Shown here in pieces: positions 49,501-54,785 of a stretch of 64,000 nt of DNA. How positions within the stretch are numbered: the first letter of the stretch is position 1; every line of letters begins with the position of its first letter. The position numbers and the translations under genes are program-made. Source of the stretch: Promicromonospora iranensis (lineage in GTDB: Bacteria; Actinomycetota; Actinomycetes; Actinomycetales; Cellulomonadaceae); assembly GCF_028994775.1 (NCBI RefSeq), contig NZ_JAJQMN010000011.1, positions 152,190 through 216,189 on the forward strand, given 5' to 3'. The notes beneath the pieces were generated by a model. The model saw only the letters and a program-made list of their open reading frames with translations, ran no database searches and had not been told where the DNA came from.

Positions 49501-50538
49501 CTGCTGGCCGCGCACGGTTACGAGGGCATCATGCGGCCCGCGCCCGTGCCGCGGACCGAGGCGCTCGTGCACTTCTCGCTGGTGGACGGGACCGGGATGC
49601 CCGACCCGGTCTCCGGCACCGTCGAGTCGACGCAGGCCGAGGTGGAGCGGGTGGTCGACCTCGCCATCGAGCACGCGATGACCCGGCCCGAGGAGACCTT
49701 CGGGATCGTCACAGTCACTGCCGCGCACGCCGACCGCATCCGTGAGCGGCTGCTCGCCGAGGTGCGGGCCAACCCCGCGCTGGCGCCGTTCTTCGCTGGG
49801 TCGCGGCCCGAGCCGGTGGTGGTCGCCGACGTCACGGGCGTGGCCGGCCTGGCGCGCGACACGATCGTGCTGACGCTCGGCTTCGGGCGGACGCCGCACG
49901 GCCGCGTGCTGCACCGGTTCGGCGTGCTGGGCGAGGGCGGCGGCGACGCGATGCTGCTCGGCTCGTTGGGCGCGGCGCGCAAGAGGTTGCACGTGGTGTC
50001 GTGCTTCCCGGCCTCCGACCTCGACCCGGAGCGGCTGCGCGGCCCGGGGCCGCAGATGCTGGCCAAGGTGCTGTCGTTCGCCGAGGAGCGCTCGGGGCTC
50101 GCCGACCAGGTGGAGATCGGCAACGGGGTGGACGTGGCCCGGTCCGTCGACCGCCTGGTCGTGGACCTGGGGGAGCGGCTCTGGCGCTCGGGTCTCGTGG
50201 TCGAGACCGACTACGGCCTGCCCGGCGGCGACCGGATCCCGCTCGCGGTGGGGCATCCGGACCTTCCCGGCGAGCTGCTCGTCGCGGTGCTGACCGACGA
50301 CGCCGCCTACGTGGCCGAGCCCTCCATCCGGGTGCGCGACCGGCAGCTCGCCGAGCAGCTCGAACGACTCGGCTGGGTGGTCGCGCAGGTGTGGTCGGCC
50401 GCCGCGTTCCTTGACCCGGACGCCGAGGCGGAGCGGGTGCGGCGCGTGGTGATGGCCGTCCGCGACGCGCGGGTGGGCGTCTCCGGCGGCGTGCCGCCGG
50501 CGGCGGAGCTGGTGGTTCCACAGGTGCTGGACGACTGA
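46510..50538 (+). CDS. DUF4011/SF1-helicase/MTES_1575-like protein with degenerate catalytic motifs
   Basis: 1342 residues. GTG 46510 follows TAGCGT by six bases (leaderless). The order matches large SF1 proteins: a DUF4011-like part (LLRPVMLTPRSDGEGDY, EINPVVARTLRAHG; about 225-265), helicase core (about 375-1175) and a C-terminal MTES_1575 nuclease fold (about 1215-1320). Key residues are missing. The Walker A position reads DAPVGSDVAGTL with no GKT/S. Walker B reads LVILDAVQ instead of DEAS/Q. Motif VI is GAARKRLHVVS. The nuclease fold has RIPLAV in place of R-IDLAV and VLTDDAAY in place of IECDGAxY. The frame is fully open, so it is a maintained pseudoenzyme, not a broken gene; this is inference. 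Confidence 0.75.
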   Translation: MNAARRQTAAASEISADLSEEFSAALQDETVDPATELAASEAPEPMPDGARDPMTESVARWRAGLVRLAGGSSLADVGLLGEAVIDLSTAHPSGVAQLFAGRPTRLSNLVREPGALPSARRRARAVAARSAEHAQRYGVSPTYLAIGVATWTERPATGGNPNDMEAITRVLGPASVAPAPEPDSADSPADAPALTGSVPIVTLAMPSGRAAPSDDDEPRVVRAPVLLRPVMLTPRSDGEGDYDITLDSTVEINPVVARTLRAHGALIDPAALARATFTLAGFNPSDVLDRVASLGSAVLGDFQLDRRVLVGTFVHPGQVLVDDLDELAPSLGRHEVVSALGGVDSSVASLGKVELPEPRVGDADPAHERGVGDLDPHQRHVVDALATGSHLFVDAPVGSDVAGTLAAVVAEANASGRSVLYVPGHRRAADALAARLESLGLSGLLLDIAPVPTWRTSTSRRLLEAMAPAQERIDVDEVARVRDALIGSRAQLAGYIGALHRVRDPWRVSAYDALQALARLTSERPAPATRVRLDPETVLALGAERRAELAADLERVADLGAFTLKSSSSPWFGAHILTDDDARAALARVTRLGEQTLPELRKQIEYVARVTGLVKATTARQWGEQLAMLGGMRGTLDVFQPMVFERTAADMVQATASRRARAEQGIEMGWLARRRLKRRAREMVRPGVRVPDMHAALVEVQRQREVWQAQCPRGGWPTLPEGLAAVEETYEAVRIDLEALEPVLRSSHAGGGLLDLDLFALVQRLASLAETEDALTPLPERTAVLRRLRTSGLGELVDDLGERRVETDLVGPELELSWWSSVFEQILATEPDLAGQDGAGLDALAGRFRELDRRHVASLSAPVRAAVRAHLGAAMRDEREDAEALYAELVDGGLSSMRDLVSAHGSTVRRLRPTWVSTPTMVPHLLPAERSADLVILDAVQHVPVEVVVPALARGRQIVVVGDPRSASGTAVRDLARLLPRVTLQPEPARRDPQLTGLLAAHGYEGIMRPAPVPRTEALVHFSLVDGTGMPDPVSGTVESTQAEVERVVDLAIEHAMTRPEETFGIVTVTAAHADRIRERLLAEVRANPALAPFFAGSRPEPVVVADVTGVAGLARDTIVLTLGFGRTPHGRVLHRFGVLGEGGGDAMLLGSLGAARKRLHVVSCFPASDLDPERLRGPGPQMLAKVLSFAEERSGLADQVEIGNGVDVARSVDRLVVDLGERLWRSGLVVETDYGLPGGDRIPLAVGHPDLPGELLVAVLTDDAAYVAEPSIRVRDRQLAEQLERLGWVVAQVWSAAAFLDPDAEAERVRRVVMAVRDARVGVSGGVPPAAELVVPQVLDD

Positions 50539-50539
50539 C

Positions 50540-50750
50540 CGGTCGGGCCGGGGTGCCGGGGTGCCGGGGCGCTCGGGTGCTCGGGTGATCGGGTGTTCGG
50601 GTGATCGGTGCGGTGCCCGGGCGAGGAGTGGCTTGGTGGCGGGCCTGACGTTGCTTCGACGGCGTTGCCTCGGTGGCGGGCCTCGGTGGCGAGCCTCGGT
50701 GACAGGGCAGGGCGACGGTGCCTCGATGACATCGGTCGGTTGGTTCGAGA
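50540..50750. other. Short degenerate direct repeats downstream of the large gene
   Basis: No gene. Runs of GGGGTGCC / GCTCGGGTG / GATCGGGTG units (50549-50610) and GCCTCGGTGGCGGGCCTCGG-type units (50660-50700) follow each other. They look like slippage-derived sequence leading into the palindrome at 50751. Confidence 0.5.
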
Positions 50751-50808
50751 TCGGTCGGTTGCCATGAGATCGGTCGGTTAATTGACCGATCTCATGGCAA
50801 CCGACCGA
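50751..50808. terminator. 25-bp perfect palindrome
   Basis: Arms 50751-50775 and 50784-50808 pair without mismatch; loop GGTTAATT. The arm begins TCGGTCGGTTG and ends TGAGATCGGTC, as does the hairpin at 54120-54181, but the three bases between differ and are compensated on the other arm. It may terminate the upstream gene; no T-run follows. Confidence 0.75.
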
Positions 50809-50864
50809 AGTCGTTTGCTTCGCGGGTGCGACGGACCGAAGTCGTTTGCTTCGCCGGTGCAACC
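50803..50864 (+). repeat. 31-base direct repeat next to the palindrome
   Basis: GACCGAAGTCGTTTGCTTCG occurs at 50803 and again at 50834, followed by C/GGGTGC. The first copy overlaps the right arm of the 50751 palindrome. A further ACCGACCGAAC fragment follows at about 50862. Confidence 0.65.
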
Positions 50865-50898
50865 GACCGAACCTGCTCGGGGTTGCGCGGGACTCTTG

Positions 50899-50914
50899 GT
50901 AAGTTGTAACTTAC
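50899..50914. promoter_or_regulatory. Candidate ArsR operator
   Basis: GTAAGTT-GT-AACTTAC is a perfect 7-bp inverted repeat 21 bases before the ArsR-family start. The half-site AACTTACC recurs at 50925-50932. AT-rich symmetric sites of this kind near the start are typical of ArsR autorepression. Confidence 0.55.
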
Positions 50915-50934
50915 CGTTCGTGGGAACTTACCGA

Positions 50935-51459
50935 GTGCACCGAGTCGACGCTTCTGGCAGTGTCGCCGCTCCCGCTCGCGCTCCCGACGTCGCTCCCGCG
51001 GTCGCCGCCGACGGCGCTCCCGGCGGCACGCCCGCTGCCGCGCCCGGCGGAGGCGCAGGCGCCGAACCCGGGGCCGAACCGGGCGCCCGGCGCGGCGAGT
51101 TGCAGCTCGATGCGCTCGGTGACGCGCGGCGCCGGGACATCGTCGCTCTGCTGGCCGACGGAGCGATGTCCGTGGGCATGCTCGCGGAGCGGCTGCCGAT
51201 CAGCCGGCCTGCGGTGTCGCAGCACCTCAAGGTGTTGAAGAACGCCGGGCTCGTCCGCGATCACGCGGAGGGCACGCGGCGGCTCTACGGCCTCGATCCG
51301 AGCGGTCCCGCCGACGTGCGCGCCTACCTCGATCGCTTCTGGAACAACCACCTGGCCGCATTTGCCGAGTACGTCAGCGAGGACGCCGTCCGACGGCGAA
51401 GTGGAGCGCCGCCCCGTCAGCCGACGCGCGGCGACGAACCGGAGAGGAACCGATCATGA
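50935..51459 (+). CDS. ArsR-family transcriptional regulator
   Basis: About 174 residues from GTG 50935; an earlier in-frame start at 50782 would lie in the palindrome and operator. A 55-residue Ala/Pro/Gly-rich N-terminus precedes the winged HTH: LDALGDARRRDIVALLADG, MLAERLPISRPAVSQHLKVL (recognition helix) and GLVRDHAEGTRRLYGLDP. No metal-binding Cys motif is present, so it is of the SRPBCC-linked, not the metal-sensing, kind. It overlaps the AHSA1 gene by four bases (ATGA). Confidence 0.88.
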   Translation: MHRVDASGSVAAPARAPDVAPAVAADGAPGGTPAAAPGGGAGAEPGAEPGARRGELQLDALGDARRRDIVALLADGAMSVGMLAERLPISRPAVSQHLKVLKNAGLVRDHAEGTRRLYGLDPSGPADVRAYLDRFWNNHLAAFAEYVSEDAVRRRSGAPPRQPTRGDEPERNRS

Positions 51460-51938
51460 GCGAGTCCCGGACCTACGCGCCCGTCGTGGCGGAGGTGACC
51501 GTACCGGCCGGCTTGGCGCGGGCGTTCGAGCTGTACACCGTGGAGCAGGCGTCATGGGTGACGGAGGGGCACTGGCTGGGGGACGAGCGGCCCGCAGCGA
51601 TCGTGTTCGAGCCGACCACGGGCGGTCGCTGGTACGAGCGGCAGCCCGACGGCACCGAGTGCGACTGGGGCAGGGTGCTCGAATGGGACGCCCCCGAACG
51701 GCTCCTCCTCGCCTGGATGATCGGCGGCGACTGGCAGTTCGATTCCGACGTCGAGCGGGCGAGCCGCGTCGAGATCACGTTCACCGAGGTGGCGGCGGGC
51801 CAGACGGTGCTGCGCGTGGTGCACAGCGCGTTCGAGGCGCACGGTGACGGTGGCGAATCGGTCGCCCGTGGTGTCGGCTCGGTGAGCGACGGTTGGCAGG
51901 CGGACCTGAACGGGCTCGTGGCGTTCGCCACGACGTGA
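51456..51938 (+). CDS. SRPBCC/AHSA1-domain protein
   Basis: 160 residues. VVAEVTVPAGLARAFELYT, FEPTTGGRWYERQPDG, WGRVLEWDAPERLLLAWMIG and VEITFTEVAAGQTVLRVVHS follow the AHSA1 (activator of Hsp90 homologue 1-like) fold with its hydrophobic ligand cavity. ArsR-AHSA1 pairs are very common in actinobacteria; the ligand is unknown. Translation is coupled to the regulator. Confidence 0.9.
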   Translation: MSESRTYAPVVAEVTVPAGLARAFELYTVEQASWVTEGHWLGDERPAAIVFEPTTGGRWYERQPDGTECDWGRVLEWDAPERLLLAWMIGGDWQFDSDVERASRVEITFTEVAAGQTVLRVVHSAFEAHGDGGESVARGVGSVSDGWQADLNGLVAFATT

Positions 51939-51972
51939 CCGGACGTAGGTCGCACGGGGTCACAATGGAGGT

Positions 51973-52227
51973 GTGAGCGAGCCTGTGACCACGCCGACCG
52001 GCCCAGCGCAGCCGGCCGACCCTGCATCGAGCGCTGACACCCCGCGACGGCGGGGTCCCCGGCGTGCCGTGCGCCGGGGGACCGAGCGCGAGGCAGTGCT
52101 CGGTGTGAGTGCCGACGAGCGCCCGGCCGGCTGGGGCGAGGGGTCTGACGGCGCCGGGTCGGCCGACTCCGGGCACGGCTCGAACGACGATCAACTCCGC
52201 AGGGACGTCCCGCCGCACTGGGGCTGA
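51973..52227 (+). CDS. Small conserved-looking hypothetical protein
   Basis: 84 residues, hydrophilic, Pro/Ala/Arg-rich. A defined segment VLGVSADERPAGWGE and the ending NDDQLRRDVPPHWG look conserved among actinobacterial small proteins, but I do not recognise a named family. GGAG is only two bases before GTG 51973, so the start is uncertain (GTG 51985 is an option). A 29-bp palindrome follows the stop. Confidence 0.55.
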   Translation: MSEPVTTPTGPAQPADPASSADTPRRRGPRRAVRRGTEREAVLGVSADERPAGWGEGSDGAGSADSGHGSNDDQLRRDVPPHWG

Positions 52228-52253
52228 CCGCGCGTGGTCGGCGCTACGTCGGC

Positions 52254-52317
52254 TGATCGGTAAAAGGTCAGGTGGTCGGCAGTCCGAGCTGCCGACCACC
52301 TGACCTTTTACCGATCA
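52254..52317. terminator. 29-bp perfect palindrome between convergent genes
   Basis: Arms 52254-52282 and 52289-52317 pair without mismatch; loop of six bases. It is the longest hairpin in the window. The arms include AAAAGG/CCTTTT, so a short T tract occurs within the stem in either direction. It lies between the small hypothetical gene and mscL. Confidence 0.85.
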
Positions 52318-52377
52318 CCCGTGACGGGCGCTACGGGTGCTACGCCACCGCAGCGCGCGCGGATGCTGGTGTGCGCG

Positions 52378-52803
52378 TCAGTTGGGCTGGGACGGCGACT
52401 GGGCGCCGGACTGGACGCGCAGCAGGTCGCGGATCTCGGTGAGCAGCACGACCTCCTCGGCGGCGGCCTCCTCGACGACCTCCTCCGAGGACTTGCGCAG
52501 GGACTTCAGCTTGTTGATCGGGAGCATCACGAAGAAGTAGATCGCCGCCGCGATCAGCACGAACATGATGAGGCTCTGGATGAACACGCCGATCGGGAAC
52601 TCGGTGGACGAGCCGCGCCAGTTGGGGATGCTGAAGGCGATGCCGCTGAAGTTGGGTGCGCCGACCAGCCAGCCGACGAGCGGCATGATGAAGCCGTTGA
52701 CGAGACCCTGGATGACCCCGGAGAAGGCCGCGCCGATCACGACGGCGACCGCGAGGTCCAGCACGTTGCCGCGCATGATGAATTCCTTGAAACCCTGAAG
52801 CAT
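52378..52803 (-). CDS. mscL: Large-conductance mechanosensitive channel
   Basis: 141 residues from ATG 52803 (AGGGGAC upstream). MLQGFKEFIMRGNVLDLAVA is the amphipathic N-terminal helix and first membrane helix of MscL; IQSLIMFVLIAAAIYFFVML is the second, followed by the acidic cytosolic helix ending in LLTEIRDLLRVQ. It opens on hypo-osmotic stress to release solutes. It complements the osmolyte importers at 30-36 kb. Confidence 0.96.
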   Translation of the reverse strand: MLQGFKEFIMRGNVLDLAVAVVIGAAFSGVIQGLVNGFIMPLVGWLVGAPNFSGIAFSIPNWRGSSTEFPIGVFIQSLIMFVLIAAAIYFFVMLPINKLKSLRKSSEEVVEEAAAEEVVLLTEIRDLLRVQSGAQSPSQPN

Positions 52804-52970
52804 GTGTGTCCCCTGCTGTTGTTCATGTCTGGTCACGGGCCGCCGGGACCGGCCCGGTCAAGGATTCTGCGGTTCGATCGCGGCTTCCGCACCTTGAACG
52901 GACATTCTGCAGAATTGCGGCACTATTTGCCCCGCTATGCCCGGGTGCTGGATGCACGGCGGCCGCCGCC

Positions 52971-53894
52971 CTACGGCACGAGCACCGCCGTCACCGAGCC
53001 CCAGCCCGAGACCGCCGACAGCTCCGGCGCGTCCTCCGGGGTCACGGCGACGAGCGTGACGGGCCGGTCGCCGTCCGACGCGGGTCCGAGCAGGCCGCCT
53101 GCTGCCTCCGGGGCGCGCTGGGCTGGGACCGGCAGCACCAGCGCACCGCGGGCGAGGTACTGGGGCGCTCCGGTCGGTTCGCTGCCCGACGTCGTCCCGG
53201 CCAGCAGGTCCACCCGGTCGCCGGGGCGCAGGAGGGCCGCGACGGCGTCGTCGGACAGGCGGACCGGAACCACGACGGTGCCCCGCGGGGCGGCGGAGGA
53301 GACGCCGTCGTCGGAGACGAGGGTCGCGTGCAGCGGCGCTCCAGCAGGCAGCCCGACGACCGTCGAACGGCCCAGCAGCCCGTGCACGGTGCGCATCGCG
53401 TCGGGCGGCGCGAGCGTTGCGGCGACGGCACGCACGATGACGTCGTCCCGGGTCAGCTCCGTGCCGGCCGCGACGGGACGGGCGGTGACCGCGACGTCCA
53501 CCGTCGGTGGGGGCGGCGGGCGCAGGAGGTGGACCGTCAGCGCGACCGCGAGACCGAGCACGGCGGCCGCCAGGGCGAAGCGCCAGCGCCACACGATGCG
53601 CCGCACGCGCCGGACCACCGCCGAACGGGGCCGAGCCGCACGTGGTTGACCAGTACGGGACCGACCAGGACGTGGCTGACCTGGACGTGCCTGACCAGGA
53701 CGTGGCTGACCAGGACGTGGCTGACCTGAACCGGCCCGGCCGGGCCGAGCACGGGTCAGCAGGCCGCCGACTCCCACGGGACGGTCGGAGGGCGGAGCGG
53801 TCCCGTCCGCCCGGTCCCATGGCGTGCGCGCCCCAGGACTGGACGGCGGGTCGTGGCGCGCGGCCGGTTCGGCGATCGTGTCGAGAAGTCCCAT
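52971..53894 (-). CDS. SAF-domain (CpaB/RcpC-like) membrane protein
   Basis: 307 residues. ATG 53894 follows TAACGT by six bases (leaderless). The N-terminal about 95 residues are Pro/Arg/Gly-rich with PRPGQ-type repeats. One membrane helix (FALAAAVLGLAVALTVHLL) leads to an extracytoplasmic SAF domain: VAVTARPVAAGTELTRDDV, LPAGAPLHATLV and LRPGDRVDLLAG. CpaB/RcpC proteins help assemble Flp pili, but no pilus gene is here. A stand-alone envelope role is likely. Confidence 0.8.
   Translation of the reverse strand: MGLLDTIAEPAARHDPPSSPGARTPWDRADGTAPPSDRPVGVGGLLTRARPGRAGSGQPRPGQPRPGQARPGQPRPGRSRTGQPRAARPRSAVVRRVRRIVWRWRFALAAAVLGLAVALTVHLLRPPPPPTVDVAVTARPVAAGTELTRDDVIVRAVAATLAPPDAMRTVHGLLGRSTVVGLPAGAPLHATLVSDDGVSSAAPRGTVVVPVRLSDDAVAALLRPGDRVDLLAGTTSGSEPTGAPQYLARGALVLPVPAQRAPEAAGGLLGPASDGDRPVTLVAVTPEDAPELSAVSGWGSVTAVLVP
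53643..53740. repeat. Tandem repeat in the SAF gene
   Basis: 15-base units of the type GACCAGGACGTGGCT repeat about six times with changes. On the coding strand they give the PRPGQ-like basic, proline-rich linker. Same unit length as the repeat at 22291-22354 but unrelated sequence. Confidence 0.75.
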
Positions 53895-54119
53895 GCGGCG
53901 ACGTTATGCAGCAGGGGAGGGGGTGCGGCGCCGCCATCGGGCAGCCTGTGCACGACGGACGAGAATCGGCACCTGTGGTCGGGCTCGTATCGCTGGCGGC
54001 CCGGTGAAGGGGTCCGCATGACCGGTCAAACGATTCTGACGAGGACGAGGACGAGCGCGAGAACGCGGGCGGCCCGGCGGGCTCCGCGAGTTCGGTCCGC
54101 TGCGTCAGCTGATGCACAA

Positions 54120-54181
54120 CTTCGGTCGGTTGATCTGAGATCGGTCGATCGACGGACCGATCTCAGATCAACCGACCGAAG
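54120..54181. terminator. 27-bp perfect palindrome
   Basis: Arms 54120-54146 and 54155-54181 pair without mismatch; loop GATCGACG. Located 54 bases beyond the fmdB stop in its reading direction, inside a 340-base gap that otherwise contains only the SAF gene promoter and an arginine-rich, apparently non-coding stretch. Its arms resemble those at 50751-50808 with compensating differences. Confidence 0.8.
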
Positions 54182-54234
54182 CGACAGCCTCTCGGCAGCG
54201 ACCGACCGATCTGAGCTACCAGCGGCCGGTCGGG

Positions 54235-54600
54235 TCAGGCCGAGGCGGCCTTCGCGGCGCTCGACCCGCTCGACGACGAACCAGAGGAACCTGAGGAGCT
54301 CGAAGAGCCCGACGAGGACGATCCGGAGCTGTCCGAGGACGAGCCGCCGGACGAGCTCGAGGAGGACGACGAGTCCGAGGAGGACTCCGACTTGCCCGGC
54401 TTCACGGTGCTGGTCGTGGACGTGCTGCGCGAGTCCGTGCGGTAGAAACCGGAGCCCTTGAAGGTGACGCCCACAGAGCTGAACACCTTTCGCAGCTTGC
54501 CCTGGCACTCGGGGCAGATGGTCAGCGACTCGTCGCTGAACTCCTGGTGGATGTCGAACGCGTGGCCGCAGTCGGCACACCGGTACGCGTAGGTGGGCAC
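54235..54600 (-). CDS. FmdB-family zinc-ribbon protein with Ser-rich tail
   Basis: About 121 residues from GTG 54600, five bases after AGAGGAG; this gives MPTYAYRCADCGHAF, the normal FmdB start. Two C-x2-C pairs (CADC, CPEC) form the zinc ribbon; VTFKGSGFYRTD is the conserved family ending. The last 60 residues are almost only Ser, Gly and Asp, a low-complexity tail. Family function is unclear; FmdB was named as a regulator of amidase genes. A CIRCE-like operator sits at its promoter. Confidence 0.9.
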   Translation of the reverse strand: MPTYAYRCADCGHAFDIHQEFSDESLTICPECQGKLRKVFSSVGVTFKGSGFYRTDSRSTSTTSTVKPGKSESSSDSSSSSSSSGGSSSDSSGSSSSGSSSSSGSSGSSSSGSSAAKAASA

Positions 54601-54657
54601 GTGCACTCCTCTTGGACGTCAGGCCGGGCGGGGCGTCGCGCGCCTGCTGGAACCGGC

Positions 54658-54687
54658 TCTGGCACTCGGGGTTTCCGAGTGCCAATA
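54658..54687. promoter_or_regulatory. CIRCE-like HrcA operator upstream of fmdB
   Basis: TGGCACTC and GAGTGCCA are separated by exactly nine bases (54660-54684), the geometry of CIRCE, and the sequence fits actinobacterial versions (GCACTC-N9-GAGTGC). On the minus strand TACTAT lies directly before it, so the element covers the fmdB transcription start region. It also lies 100 bases upstream of the divergent penicillin acylase gene. Confidence 0.6.
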
Positions 54688-54726
54688 GTAACGGTCGAGC
54701 GGCGGGGGATAGTCCCAGGATCTCCT

Positions 54727-54754
54727 GAGTGTGTTCACTCGAGTGCGTTCACTC
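54727..54754. promoter_or_regulatory. Tandem operator before the penicillin acylase gene
   Basis: Two adjacent 14-base sites, GAGTGTGTTCACTC and GAGTGCGTTCACTC, each an inverted repeat GAGTG-N4-CACTC, lie end to end. They sit 19 bases before TAGTCT (54773-54778), the likely -10, and could bind one dimer each. The regulator is unknown. Confidence 0.6.
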
Positions 54755-54785
54755 AAGCACAGGGGCGGACGGTAGTCTCCACTGC

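Noticed and set aside
46072..50862. A 1596-codon open frame on the minus strand
   Set aside because: It is antisense to the 1342-residue helicase-like protein, is almost only Arg, His, Gly, Val and Asp, and shows no domain. Long antisense frames are expected at this GC content.
50782..50934. Earlier start of the ArsR gene
   Set aside because: The added residues are encoded by the loop and right arm of the palindrome, the direct repeat and the operator.
50751..54181. CRISPR array
   Set aside because: The palindromes are single elements thousands of bases apart, without spacers or cas genes.
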